Program-made: the position numbers and the translations under genes
In this document: in pieces, positions 1 to 8,064 of the stretch
Position numbering within the stretch: the first letter of the stretch is position 1
Layout of the letters: each line of letters starts with the position of its first letter
Assembly (NCBI GenBank): GCA_012270675.1
Contig: JAAXHW010000010.1
Coordinates: 1-37,574 of the forward strand
Origin: Candidatus Latescibacterota bacterium
GTDB lineage: Bacteria > Latescibacterota > UBA2968 > GCA-2709665
Direction of reading: 5' to 3'
DNA: 37,574 bases
Notes under the pieces: model-generated
What the model saw: only the letters and a program-made list of their open reading frames with translations
What the model was told of the DNA's origin: nothing
Databases searched by the model: none

Positions 1-1485
1 GCGGCGGGGTATCTGGCAGGGGCGGGACTGGATGTGGTGGTACTGGAACGGCGGGAAGTGCTGGGGGGGGCGTGCACAACGGAGGAGTTGTTTCCGGGCT
101 ACCGGTTTTCGGCCTGTTCGTACATCTGCCACCTGCTGCAGACAAAGGTGATCGAGGAGCTGGGGCTTCGGGAGCACGGATTTGAGGTCTACCGTCTGCA
201 TCCGTCGCGGTTTCAGCCGTATCCGGATGGGACGCGGCTGCTGGTCTGGGACGATGTGGCAAAGACGCAGGAGGAGATTGCCCGGTTTTCCCGGCGGGAT
301 GCGGAGAACTATCCGGACTGGCTGGCGTTTTGGGAACGGGCAGCGGGGATGATTTATCCCTATTTTTTGACGCCACCGCCTACGGTGAGTGAAATCGCCG
401 AACGCGTGCGTGGCACAGACGACGAAGCGTTGCTGGACCGGTTGTTGACCGCCAGTATGGTGGATATTGTGACCGAGTTTTTCGAGTCGGAGGCGGTGCG
501 TGGGGCGTTTATCCAGGCGCAGGACGTGGGGGATGCCGCAGCGCCGGGCAGTGCCTGGTGCTATGCCTACGTCAAGTGCAATACGTTCAGCAAGCCAGAG
601 AACGTGGGCATTGTGAAGGGGGGTATGGGGGGAATCACACAGGCGCTGGCGGCGGCCGCACGCTCGCGGGGCGCGACGCTGCGAACCGGTGTGGAGGTAA
701 CGCGTATTTTTATTGAGGAGGGGAGGGCGTGCGGCGTCTTGCTTGCGGATGGGACGGAGATCCGCAGCCGGATTGTTGTTTCGAATGCAGATCCAAAGCG
801 CACGTTTCTCAAACTTGTGGGGGAGGCCGATCTCGACGCCGATTTCGGCCACCGTGTTGGCCGGCTGAAGACGGAGGCGGGGTACCTCAAGTTTCACGCG
901 GCGCTGAACGGGCTGCCGGACTTTTCGGCCTGGTTTGACGGGGACTTTGATCCTCGTTACGTGGCGGAGATGAAGCTCTGTCCCTCTATTGCGTATTTTG
1001 AGCGCAGTTGGGAGGATGCGAAGCAGGGGCGGCCGTCGCGGAATCCGGTAATGGAGGTGCAGATTCCGTCGGTGTACGATGCGCATATGGCGCCGGAGGG
1101 GCATCACGTGATGTCGATCTGGGTGCTTTACGCGCCGGTGCATCTGCGCGAGGGGACATGGGACGAGCGGCGAGAGGAGGTGGGGGAGCATCTGATTGAT
1201 GCGCTGGCGGTTTATGCGCCCAATATCCGGGATATAATCGTGGACTGGTCGCTGTTTACGCCGCTGGACCTGGAGCGGCGGGTGGGGCTGACGGACGGGA
1301 ATATCCGGCACCTGGATATCGTGCCCGGCCAGTTCCTCGCGCAGCGGCCGCTGGCGGGGTGGGCGCATTACCGAACACCGATCGAGAATCTCTACCTCTG
1401 TGGCGCGGGAACGCATCCGGGAGGCGAGGTGACGGGGGCGCCGGGACACAATGCGGCGGGGGTGATTTTGGAGGATTGGGAGTAA
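1..1485 (+). CDS. Phytoene-desaturase-like FAD-dependent oxidoreductase (5' truncated by the window edge)
   Basis: The reading frame is open from base 1, so the start codon and the first part of the FAD-binding motif lie upstream of the window. The first visible residues (AAGYLAGAGLDVVVLERR) fit helix 1, strand 2 and the ribose-binding acidic residue of a dinucleotide-binding Rossmann fold, followed by LGGACTTEE as in the phytoene desaturase/PYROXD2-like amine-oxidase superfamily (COG1233). The C-terminus carries the family's second FAD contact (YLCGAGTHPGGEVTGAPGHNAA). About 494 residues are visible against a usual 500-530, so only about 15-20 residues should be missing. It is a flavoprotein expected to oxidise or isomerise a lipophilic or polyene-like substrate, but no carotenoid genes are nearby and the substrate is unknown. 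An SDR-fold gene follows after 53 bp on the same strand. Confidence 0.85.
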   Translation, partial: AAGYLAGAGLDVVVLERREVLGGACTTEELFPGYRFSACSYICHLLQTKVIEELGLREHGFEVYRLHPSRFQPYPDGTRLLVWDDVAKTQEEIARFSRRDAENYPDWLAFWERAAGMIYPYFLTPPPTVSEIAERVRGTDDEALLDRLLTASMVDIVTEFFESEAVRGAFIQAQDVGDAAAPGSAWCYAYVKCNTFSKPENVGIVKGGMGGITQALAAAARSRGATLRTGVEVTRIFIEEGRACGVLLADGTEIRSRIVVSNADPKRTFLKLVGEADLDADFGHRVGRLKTEAGYLKFHAALNGLPDFSAWFDGDFDPRYVAEMKLCPSIAYFERSWEDAKQGRPSRNPVMEVQIPSVYDAHMAPEGHHVMSIWVLYAPVHLREGTWDERREEVGEHLIDALAVYAPNIRDIIVDWSLFTPLDLERRVGLTDGNIRHLDIVPGQFLAQRPLAGWAHYRTPIENLYLCGAGTHPGGEVTGAPGHNAAGVILEDWE

Positions 1486-1538
1486 TATTGCATGCACGGG
1501 ACGCAGCATAAAACCTACAAAGAGATAAGGATACGAAT

Positions 1539-2324
1539 ATGCTTGAGCTCAATCTTACAGGGCAGGTCGCGCTTGTTACCGGCGGGAGCGAAGGGGTCGG
1601 CAGGGGGGTTGCTCACAAACTTGCGGAAGAGGGGTGCCGGGTGGCGATCTGTGCGCGGCGCCCCGATGTGCTGGAGGCGGCAGGCAGGGAGATCCGGCAG
1701 GAGACGGGGGCCGAGGTGCTGGCGGTGCCTGCGGACGTGACGGTGGCGGAGGAACTGGAGGGTTTCTTCGGCGCGGTCGTTGAGGCGTTTGGGGGGATCG
1801 ATATCCTGGTCAACAACGCGGGACGGGCGGCAGGGAACTATTTTGAGGATACAACCGAGGAGATGTGGCAGGAGGATTTTGACCTGAAGTTCTGGGCGGC
1901 GGTTCGTGGCGCGCGTCTGGCGATTCCGCATATGAAGGCGAGGCAGGGGGGTAGCATTATCAATATTACGCATCCGGGCGGGAAGGCACCGGGGGAGCAT
2001 TCGGTGCCGACGTCGGTGAGCCGGGCGGCGGGTATCGCGGTGACCAAGGCGCTGTCGAAAGATATGGCGCAGCACGGGATCCGCGTGAATACGGTGTGCC
2101 TGACGAATATCAAAACCGCGCAGGGGGTGCGCGCGTGGGAGGCGTCGGGCAGTGCGTTGAGCTATGAGGACTGGTGCGTTGAGCAGGGGAAGGGTATCCC
2201 ACTGGGCCGGATGGGGGAGGCGAGCGAGGTGGGCGATCTGGTGGCGTTCCTGGTGTCCGAACGTGCGGGGTTTATCACCGGCGCGGCGATTAATATCGAC
2301 GGGGGAGAGAGCGCGACGGTGTAG
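1539..2324 (+). CDS. SDR-fold protein lacking the catalytic N-S-Y-K tetrad
   Basis: This is a 261-residue classical short-chain dehydrogenase/reductase by length and fold. It has a glycine-rich cofactor motif TGGSEGVG (residues 14-21), a structural NNAG (92-95), and a C-terminal FITGAAINIDGG typical of FabG-like SDRs. The start is ATG with AAGGA upstream. By manual alignment all four catalytic positions are substituted: the helix-4 Asn is Lys117, the Ser is His145, the YxxxK Tyr is Thr158 and the Lys is Arg162. The nucleotide-binding fold looks intact, so this may be an SDR-derived enzyme with different chemistry or a binding protein. Some described FabG-like SDR subgroups also lack a perfect tetrad. 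It lies between the FAD oxidoreductase and an HpcH/HpaI aldolase, probably in one operon. Confidence 0.85.
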   Translation: MLELNLTGQVALVTGGSEGVGRGVAHKLAEEGCRVAICARRPDVLEAAGREIRQETGAEVLAVPADVTVAEELEGFFGAVVEAFGGIDILVNNAGRAAGNYFEDTTEEMWQEDFDLKFWAAVRGARLAIPHMKARQGGSIINITHPGGKAPGEHSVPTSVSRAAGIAVTKALSKDMAQHGIRVNTVCLTNIKTAQGVRAWEASGSALSYEDWCVEQGKGIPLGRMGEASEVGDLVAFLVSERAGFITGAAINIDGGESATV

Positions 2325-2397
2325 CGGGGTGGGGGAATTGAAAACTGGTCCAGCCACCCAACTCCCGGGTACGTTTGTTTTTTGTATGAGGTCATAT

Positions 2398-3276
2398 ATG
2401 CCAGAGCGGGTCAATAAGGCGGTTGAGTTGCTGGACCAGGGACAGCCGATTTATTATACCGGTGCGCCGGATCTCTCCTATGAGGGCGGCAGGGCGATGG
2501 CCGGGACGTGGGCCGATTACATCAACGTGAGTATGGAGCACGGGACGTTTGATCTGCACGCTTTGGGGGAGTTCATGCAGGGGCTGGTGGACGGAGGGCC
2601 GGCCCCGAGCGGACACCGCACGCCGGCGGTGATCGTGGACCTGCCGGTGGACGGATCGAGCGAGGCGGTGGTGCGGGCGAACGCGTGGATGTTCAAGCAG
2701 GCTCTGGCCAGAGGGGTGCACGGGGTGCTGCTGTGTCACGCGGAGACCCCCGAAGCGGTTCGGGCGTTTGTGGAGGCCTGCCGGTATCCCTTTCACACCA
2801 TCGGCGTGGGAGAGGGACTACGTGAGGGACGGCGAGGCGCAGGAGGACAGGGCTCGGCCGCTGCGGTCTGGGGGGCGCCCGTGCAGAAGTACTTAGAGGT
2901 GGCGGATGTGTGGCCTCTGAACCCGAAGGGCGAGTTGATGCTGGGTCTGAAGATCGAGAATAAGCGGGCGCTGGCAAATGCCGAGGCGAGTACGAAAGTT
3001 CCCGGTATTGCTTTTGCGGAGTGGGGCCCCGGGGATATGGGCATGTCCCACGGCTATACCACGGCCCACGACGCGCCCTATCCCGAAGAGATGCAGGCCG
3101 CCCGCGTCCGGGTGATGGCCGCGTCCAAAGCCGCCGGACTGGCCTTTTTGGACGGGGTGTATACAGAGAATGTGGTGCGTATGATCGACGAGGGGGTGAT
3201 GATCTGTTCCAGCCGCACCGGAGAGGCGGCGGCGAAGGTTGGGAGGGCGTACACGAAGCGGGCGATGCCGGTGTAG
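2398..3276 (+). CDS. HpcH/HpaI aldolase family protein
   Basis: The protein is 292 residues. It has the (beta/alpha)8 HpcH/HpaI (2-keto-3-deoxy acid aldolase/citrate lyase beta) pattern: MEHG near residues 46-49, a metal-binding Glu in LGLKIENKRA (E187) and the metal-binding Asp in GPGDMG (D213). The family cleaves or forms C-C bonds of 2-oxo acids with a divalent metal; the substrate here is not predictable. The frame stays open upstream into the SDR gene, but ATG 2398 is preceded by GAGG at 2388-2391 with a 6-base spacer and so is chosen. An in-frame ATG at 2386 is the alternative. It is the last gene of the + strand cluster and converges on fetB with only 13 bp between stop codons. A second, shorter family member lies at 36595-37356. 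Confidence 0.8.
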   Translation: MPERVNKAVELLDQGQPIYYTGAPDLSYEGGRAMAGTWADYINVSMEHGTFDLHALGEFMQGLVDGGPAPSGHRTPAVIVDLPVDGSSEAVVRANAWMFKQALARGVHGVLLCHAETPEAVRAFVEACRYPFHTIGVGEGLREGRRGAGGQGSAAAVWGAPVQKYLEVADVWPLNPKGELMLGLKIENKRALANAEASTKVPGIAFAEWGPGDMGMSHGYTTAHDAPYPEEMQAARVRVMAASKAAGLAFLDGVYTENVVRMIDEGVMICSSRTGEAAAKVGRAYTKRAMPV

Positions 3277-3289
3277 ACCCCGGGTGTAT

Positions 3290-4063
3290 TTAAATCGCCA
3301 TCTGGTGCGCGCGGGTGAAGCAGCGCCTGCGGACGACGTGGACGACAATGATTGAACCGATGGCGGCCGCGGCGACGATCATGAGCATAACGACGATCTG
3401 GTATTTGATGGCGGTAAGCGGTTCCGAACCGGCCAGGATCTGGCCGGTCATCATGCCGGGGAGGGAGACGAGGCCGACGGTCATCAGGGCGTTGATGGAG
3501 GGGATCATGCCGGCTTTGATGACGTCGCGGAGGATGGTGGCGGTGGCTTCCTGGTAGGTTGCGCCCAGGCAGAAGGCGAGTTCGATCTGGTCGCGCTGTT
3601 TGCGGAGGTCGGAGAAGAGGCGTTCCAGGGCGATGGTGATGGCGTTCATGGAGTTGCCGATGATCATGCCGCCCAGGGGGATGAAGTACTGGGGCGTGTA
3701 CCAGGGTCTGACCTGGACGATGGCGGCGGTGACGAGGATGGAGACGAGGGTGTAGCTGACGACCATCGAAATGAAGGTGGGAATGAAGAAGGGGACGGCC
3801 CGTTCCTGCACCCGCGACCGGATGGCGTGCGCGGCCCAGAAGACCATCCAGATGAAGAGGACCAGGATGAGGGCGGCGTTGTTGATCTGGAAGATGTATT
3901 TGAGGACGTAGCCGACCATGAAGAGCTGGGCGAAGGTGCGCACAGTGCCCCAGGCCAGGTCTTTTTCCAGGTTCAACCTGAAGACGACGGAGCCGGTGCC
4001 CGCGATCAGGACGAAGATGAGGCAGAGCAGGAGCTGGAAGGGGGAAATTTCGATGATGTTCAC
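3290..4063 (-). CDS. fetB: FetB/UPF0014-family ABC transporter permease
   Basis: This integral membrane protein has about 257 residues, matching the family's usual 255-260, and hydrophobic segments throughout. It shows UPF0014 hallmarks: an early FRLNLEKDLAWGTVRTFAQL stretch, a PLGGMIIGNSMNAITIALERL segment, the LGATYQEA turn and the SLPGMMTGQILAG motif. In E. coli the FetAB (YbbLM) pair is an iron exporter linked to peroxide stress; related proteins have unsettled substrates. The start chosen is the GTG at 4063 because it overlaps the fetA stop as GTGA and has GAGGT just upstream. The frame is also open to a GTG at 4102, which would add 13 residues read inside fetA. It is the second gene of a two-gene unit with fetA. 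Confidence 0.85.
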   Translation of the reverse strand: MNIIEISPFQLLLCLIFVLIAGTGSVVFRLNLEKDLAWGTVRTFAQLFMVGYVLKYIFQINNAALILVLFIWMVFWAAHAIRSRVQERAVPFFIPTFISMVVSYTLVSILVTAAIVQVRPWYTPQYFIPLGGMIIGNSMNAITIALERLFSDLRKQRDQIELAFCLGATYQEATATILRDVIKAGMIPSINALMTVGLVSLPGMMTGQILAGSEPLTAIKYQIVVMLMIVAAAAIGSIIVVHVVRRRCFTRAHQMAI

Positions 4064-4725
4064 AGTGGTACCTCTTTCAGCCTGCCCTCCTGGAAGAGAC
4101 ACCTCCTGGGGGTCACCCGTGTGGGTGCGAAGTCGGTGTGGGAGACCAGGACGACGGCGATTTTCCTCTCGAGGTTGAGGCGTTCCAGCCAGCCTTCCAC
4201 GATCTCTTTCGATCTGGCGTCAAGGGCCGAGGTGGGTTCGTCGCAGAGGAGGATTTCGGGACCGGCCAGAAGGGTGCGAATCAGGGCGATGCGCTGTTTC
4301 TGGCCCACAGAGAGGGTCTCCGCCTCATCGTCCAGGTCCACATCCTGGAGGAGAAAGTCGTCCAGCCGCTTTCGCAGGTCTTCCCCGGATGGGGGGGGCT
4401 GTCCGTCCGCGACTTTGAAGTGGAAGGGGAGGACGAGGTTGTCCTGCACGGTGGTTTCGACCACGATGGGGGTCTGCTGGACGTAGCCGATTTTTCGCCG
4501 GAGTTCGGTGACCTCGTAGCCGGTCACCGGTCTGCCGTCGATGAGAATGTCACCGGAGGTGGGGTCCTGCAGGCGGTTGAGGAGCCGGAGGAGGCTGGAC
4601 TTGCCGCTTCCGGAGGGCCCCTGAATCAGAATAAAGTCCCCGCTGTTGACGGTAAGGTTCACGTCCTGGAACAGCGGGGACTTGTCTTTGTAGTGGAGCG
4701 AGAGGTCTTTGAGCTGGAGTTGCAT
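4060..4725 (-). CDS. fetA: FetA-like ABC transporter ATP-binding protein
   Basis: This 221-residue ABC ATPase has Walker A GPSGSGKS (residues 36-43), a Q-loop in YVQQTP, a signature of LSVGQKQR (Val in place of the usual Gly), Walker B ILLCDEPTSALD and a switch His in VLVSHTDF. Its length and pairing with a UPF0014 permease identify it as FetA/YbbL-like, powering metal export (iron in E. coli). ATG 4725 is the first Met that leaves a complete strand 1 (MQLQLKDLSL); upstream sequence in this frame is unrelated and overlaps the next gene. A perfect -35 hexamer TTGACA sits upstream at 4804-4809 on this strand, but I see no convincing -10 at standard spacing. The gene may therefore be co-transcribed with, or separate from, the upstream epimerase-like gene, whose stop is 92 bp away. 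Confidence 0.85.
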   Translation of the reverse strand: MQLQLKDLSLHYKDKSPLFQDVNLTVNSGDFILIQGPSGSGKSSLLRLLNRLQDPTSGDILIDGRPVTGYEVTELRRKIGYVQQTPIVVETTVQDNLVLPFHFKVADGQPPPSGEDLRKRLDDFLLQDVDLDDEAETLSVGQKQRIALIRTLLAGPEILLCDEPTSALDARSKEIVEGWLERLNLERKIAVVLVSHTDFAPTRVTPRRCLFQEGRLKEVPL

Positions 4726-4817
4726 GGGTGTTAACCTGCAAAAGCCATGGTGATGCACTGGATTTGCCCGGTAAATCTGAAATGACGTAAAAGTGGAGGC
4801 GGATGTCAACAGGAAAG

Positions 4818-6254
4818 TTATGCTCTTCTCACATTGTCCTTCCGTGATCCATCCGATGCCGCCTCCTGGATGACGTCCAGTGCATCGATGATGCTGAGGC
4901 CTGTGTGGTAGCCGGGGTCGGCGTCTGCGGTGGCGGGGATGACGGGGATGGGGGCACCGCTTGCGGAGCGGGTCTGGTAGGCCATCAGGTGGAGGTCGGG
5001 GCGGACGAAGTGACCGATGAAGGCGTTGTGGCAGTCGCGCAGGATGTGCAGGGACATCCTGCGGCCTTCGTCGCTTTTTGCGAGGCGCCAGCAGTAAAGG
5101 GCCGTTCGCATGGTTTCGGGGAGGTTCCACCAGGGCATGTCGGTGTTGACCGGCTTTCGGGAGAGGAGGTCGAAGGCCTTGCAGATGCCGCCGGCACCGG
5201 GAAGGTAGCCGTTGGCAAAGCTGCGTTCGAGGAGCCGGGGCATGAGGGATTCGACGCGTGCGATTTCACCCCGCTGTTTGGGATCGGCAAGGTTGTGCTG
5301 TTTTACCATTGAGGTAAATTTCAGAATCAGACCGACGCATTCGAGGCTGTGGCCGGGATCGGAGATGACCTTTCCGTCCTCGCGGTAGGGCAGGCCCCGG
5401 TCGTCGTTGGCTTCCCAGAAGTCGTATTCCATCAAGTCCAGGATGCGTCCGTTGAGGTTGACGTGGTGTTCCAATTCGTGCCGGATGAGGCGCAGGCCGA
5501 GTTCGACGCTGTCGGGGTTTCCGTATCCGGCCAGGAGGGCGGCGGTCCCGATCTGGATCATGTAAGGACCGTGAAAGTGGCAGCCCGGTTTGACCTGCAC
5601 GGGATCTTTGGGATCGAGGGTCTGCTGGTCGTTCACAAAGGTGCCCTGCCAGATGGCGTCGTCCACCTGCCGGATGTAGTCGAGGGCCTCGGCGGCGGCT
5701 TCGTCATCCTTGAGGTAGCGGGCTGCGGCGTACATCCCTTTGGCGGAAAAGATGTCGGAAAAACCGTAGAAGGCATCGGCCGCGGGGGTTGTTTTTCGCG
5801 GGTTGCCACTGGCGTCCAGGAGGAAGGGGTCGCCGTTGGGGGTCATGAAGAAGAAGAGGTGGCCGGCGTTGCGGGACCGTATCTCGCGGAGTGTGGAGAG
5901 GATGTCGCGCATCATCCGCTCCAGGCGGGGCAGGAGGTTCGGGCCGAGCCGGCGGCGGCGTATCCAGCGGCAGTGGCCGGCCAGGGCTTCGAGGCCCCGC
6001 CCCTGGATCCAGCCGTAAATGGCGTTGGGGCCGCGGACGGGGTCGTCTGCGGGAAAGTCACTGCCGGTGATGAGGTCGAGTTTGGTGTCGATGAAGGGGT
6101 AGTCAGGGGTGCGGTCGTACCGGTCTGCGATGGCGGCCATGATGGAGATGAGCATGGCTTCGTAGTCGGGGAGGATGGCACGAAGGGTTTCAAGGGTGGG
6201 GTCTTTGGGCAGCAGGGCACCCCGATACGGTGGTGTTTCGGACCGATCGCCCAC
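4818..6254 (-). CDS. AGE-like (N-acylglucosamine 2-epimerase family) protein
   Basis: About 478 residues have the alternating-helix pattern and motifs of the (alpha/alpha)6-barrel AGE/cellobiose epimerase superfamily: FYGFSDIF, EYDFWEAN, DPGHSLECVGLILKF (family DPGHxxE), PWWNLPETMRTALYCWRLA (family WWxxPE) and a late YHTGLSIIDAL replacing the usual FHxPR. The family interconverts C2 epimers or isomers of sugars; this member's substrate is unknown. The start is uncertain. An ATG at 6278 has no clear ribosome binding site, while GTG 6254 is preceded by AAAGGAGG nine bases upstream and is preferred. The dioxygenase gene ends 43 bp upstream on the same strand. Creatininase, dioxygenase and epimerase look like one operon, suggesting a shared catabolic or tailoring pathway. 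Confidence 0.75.
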   Translation of the reverse strand: MGDRSETPPYRGALLPKDPTLETLRAILPDYEAMLISIMAAIADRYDRTPDYPFIDTKLDLITGSDFPADDPVRGPNAIYGWIQGRGLEALAGHCRWIRRRRLGPNLLPRLERMMRDILSTLREIRSRNAGHLFFFMTPNGDPFLLDASGNPRKTTPAADAFYGFSDIFSAKGMYAAARYLKDDEAAAEALDYIRQVDDAIWQGTFVNDQQTLDPKDPVQVKPGCHFHGPYMIQIGTAALLAGYGNPDSVELGLRLIRHELEHHVNLNGRILDLMEYDFWEANDDRGLPYREDGKVISDPGHSLECVGLILKFTSMVKQHNLADPKQRGEIARVESLMPRLLERSFANGYLPGAGGICKAFDLLSRKPVNTDMPWWNLPETMRTALYCWRLAKSDEGRRMSLHILRDCHNAFIGHFVRPDLHLMAYQTRSASGAPIPVIPATADADPGYHTGLSIIDALDVIQEAASDGSRKDNVRRA

Positions 6255-6297
6255 AGGTTGCTTCCTCCTTTCCAGCATGGGTCACGCGGCTCAGATG

Positions 6298-7134
6298 TCA
6301 GGACCAGACGAAGATTTCACCGTCGTCTGCGGAGTAGCCGATGAATACGGCCAGGACGATCCTGGGGTCGGGGCCCTGCAGGGGTGGGACCTCGTGGATG
6401 CAGCGGGTGTTGAAGAAGTAGAGGTCGCCCGGTTGCAGGTCCACACGGCAGCGGGCGATGCTGTGTTCGGCCGCGTAGTCGTGGAAGGTGTCTCCGTCGA
6501 TGTGGGGCTGGACGTCCTGAGTCCAGAGGCACCGATGCAGGATGGCCTGGGTGCTTTTACCCCTGTGGGAGGCGTTCTGGAAACAGAGGACGCCGGCAAA
6601 CTGGTGCTCGAAACGGGAGACGGCGTAGTTGAAGCGCTTCTCGCGCAGGGTGACGTGGTCGATGTGGGGCCTGTAGGTGTGGCTGGTATAATGGATGCGG
6701 AAGATGGCCGGACCGTAGAGGCGGCCGTCAGGCTCGCGGGCGACTTTGACGGTTTTGCCGACGGCGAGTTCGGAGAGGGCCTCGTAAATGGTGTCTACCG
6801 GGTTGTCGAACCCGTCAAAGAGGTGACGGAAGAGGGCGTGGGTATGCCCGGCGTGCTTCAGGAAGGCCTCTTTGTCGCTGCCCCGGTTGCCCAGACTGGT
6901 GCCGATGTCGATGCGCGTGCGGGTATTTTCAGAAGTGGTGTCTGCCGGATCGTGCATGAAGCCCCGGTGGATGAACCTCCGGATGAGGCCGGCACAGTGG
7001 GTCGGGGGGTAAACCCGGCGCAGGAGGATGGCCGGGATGCGGGCCTCGGAGAGGGCAAGGAGCGGGTGCTTGTACGCGGCAAGGACGGTTTTCAGGTCCG
7101 GTCCTGCCGGGGTCCAGTTTTCAGAGGATGGCAC
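6298..7134 (-). CDS. PhyH-like 2-oxoglutarate/Fe(II) dioxygenase
   Basis: This 278-residue protein has a double-stranded beta-helix iron site: HxD as H157-I-D159 in YRPHIDHV, the distal histidine H247 in RCIHEVPP, and R258 eleven residues later to bind the 2-oxoglutarate carboxylate. The LQPGDLYFFNTRCIH stretch is typical of PhyH and hydroxylase-type dioxygenases. It should hydroxylate or otherwise oxidise an organic substrate using O2 and 2-oxoglutarate in the cytoplasm. The start is GTG with AGGAGA six bases upstream, inside the 3' end of the creatininase gene (43-bp overlap), which implies translational coupling. Its position between a creatininase-family amidohydrolase and an epimerase-like protein suggests a small-molecule pathway; the substrate cannot be named. 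Confidence 0.75.
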   Translation of the reverse strand: MPSSENWTPAGPDLKTVLAAYKHPLLALSEARIPAILLRRVYPPTHCAGLIRRFIHRGFMHDPADTTSENTRTRIDIGTSLGNRGSDKEAFLKHAGHTHALFRHLFDGFDNPVDTIYEALSELAVGKTVKVAREPDGRLYGPAIFRIHYTSHTYRPHIDHVTLREKRFNYAVSRFEHQFAGVLCFQNASHRGKSTQAILHRCLWTQDVQPHIDGDTFHDYAAEHSIARCRVDLQPGDLYFFNTRCIHEVPPLQGPDPRIVLAVFIGYSADDGEIFVWS

Positions 7135-7898
7135 CGGGCTTCTCCTGTTGTGGGCGGCAGGGGCTCGCCGGTGAGCATGTGGATGCGCCGGCCTTCCTGG
7201 AAGGTGGCCGGGGGGGCATCCACCTCTTCTCCGGCGATCATTTTGCGGAGGATTTCGGTCACGCCGGCAATGGCGGGCTCGATGAGTTTCTCGCCCTTCT
7301 GCCGGGTGCCCTGGGCGGCTGCGGGGTTGTCGATGTCCATCTGGTGCACCCGTTCGGGGGCGAGGACGAGCATGGTGGAGGTTTCGTACTCATCCGCGTG
7401 GCCGGGCAGGCGTTTGTTTTCCAGGGTTGCTGCGACCAGGTCAGGATCGTACACGTCCCAGTAGGACTGGAAGCGCAGGTTGACGCCCAGCCTGTCCCGG
7501 TACTCGTCGATGCGGCGCATGAGGGGTCTGACGTTGCCGCCGTGGCCGTTGAGGATGAGGATGTTTTCAAGGCCGGCCCGCTGGAGGGAGTGGCAGACGT
7601 CGAAGACGTATTCACAGAAGATTTCCGAGCGCACGGTGAGGGTGCCAATATGTTCCATCCAGTGTTCCGAGTAGCCGATGCCGATGGGGGTGGCGACCAC
7701 GACCTGGGGATGGAGACGTCTGGCGGCCTGTTCGGCCATGTGGGTGACGTGCAGGGTATCGTGGACCATTTCGAGGTGTTCGTTGTGCTGCTCGGTGGCG
7801 CCAGTCGGCACGACCGCGGCTTTGATGGCACCGGCCTGCATGCGGTTTCGAAATTCCTTGCGGGTCAGGTCGCCGATGAACACGCGTGCGTCTGACAT
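7092..7898 (-). CDS. Creatininase family (creatinine amidohydrolase-type) protein
   Basis: The 268-residue protein carries creatininase-fold metal ligands: PTGATEQHNEHL (E36, H38), D47 in HDTLH, the LNGHGGN loop in mid-protein and GHADEYETS for the later Glu. The family opens cyclic amides or cleaves amide/N-glycosidic bonds (creatinine, FAPy deformylation, mycofactocin maturation), using two metal ions. ATG 7898 has AAGGAG five bases upstream. This is the first gene of a - strand operon with the PhyH-type and AGE-type genes. A putative promoter lies at 7954-7982. No mycofactocin or creatine genes are seen, so the substrate is unknown. The roughly 25 C-terminal residues beyond the fold are low complexity and overlap the next gene. 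Confidence 0.85.
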   Translation of the reverse strand: MSDARVFIGDLTRKEFRNRMQAGAIKAAVVPTGATEQHNEHLEMVHDTLHVTHMAEQAARRLHPQVVVATPIGIGYSEHWMEHIGTLTVRSEIFCEYVFDVCHSLQRAGLENILILNGHGGNVRPLMRRIDEYRDRLGVNLRFQSYWDVYDPDLVAATLENKRLPGHADEYETSTMLVLAPERVHQMDIDNPAAAQGTRQKGEKLIEPAIAGVTEILRKMIAGEEVDAPPATFQEGRRIHMLTGEPLPPTTGEARCHPLKTGPRQDRT

Positions 7899-7953
7899 GG
7901 GGACTCCTTTTTTGTTCGTTTTACCGGAAGGTGCGAGACAGCTCTACCAGGGT

Positions 7954-7982
7954 ATGATGCACCAAAATTCATCTGAGGTCAA
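7954..7982 (-). promoter_or_regulatory. Putative sigma70 promoter of the creatininase operon
   Basis: On the minus strand TTGACC (-35, 7977-7982) is separated by 17 bp from CATCAT (-10, 7954-7959). The expected start point near 7947 gives a leader of about 48 nt before ATG 7898. The -10 matches consensus at 4 of 6 positions. The same -10 with 17-bp spacing recurs ahead of the heparinase gene. Confidence 0.4.
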
Positions 7983-8010
7983 GGGCATGTTTGATGGGGT
8001 ATTGTACCGG

Positions 8011-8046
8011 CGGAAAAGCCCCTTCCCCCCGCAGCGAAGGTGGGGG
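8011..8046 (+). repeat. 36-bp dispersed repeat, copy 1
   Basis: This 36-bp sequence beginning CGGAAAAGCCCCTTC is repeated at 24285-24320 with a single mismatch (35/36). It contains a short inverted repeat CCTTC/GAAGG around a C-rich loop. It lies in the 166-bp spacer between the divergently read ends of the antiporter operon (downstream) and the creatininase operon (upstream). It may be a small dispersed repeat family of this genome. Confidence 0.75.
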
Positions 8047-8064
8047 AGTCGCAGCAGCCGGCCA

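Noticed and set aside
2325-2397. GGGTGG/CCACCC inverted repeat and T-rich stretch between the SDR and aldolase genes
   Set aside because: The loop is over 20 bases and the T-rich run is not adjacent to the stem, so a terminator call is not supported; the two genes are probably co-transcribed.
4781-4809. Promoter upstream of fetA (perfect TTGACA at 4804-4809, minus strand)
   Set aside because: No hexamer at 16-18 bp spacing matches the -10 consensus at more than two or three positions.
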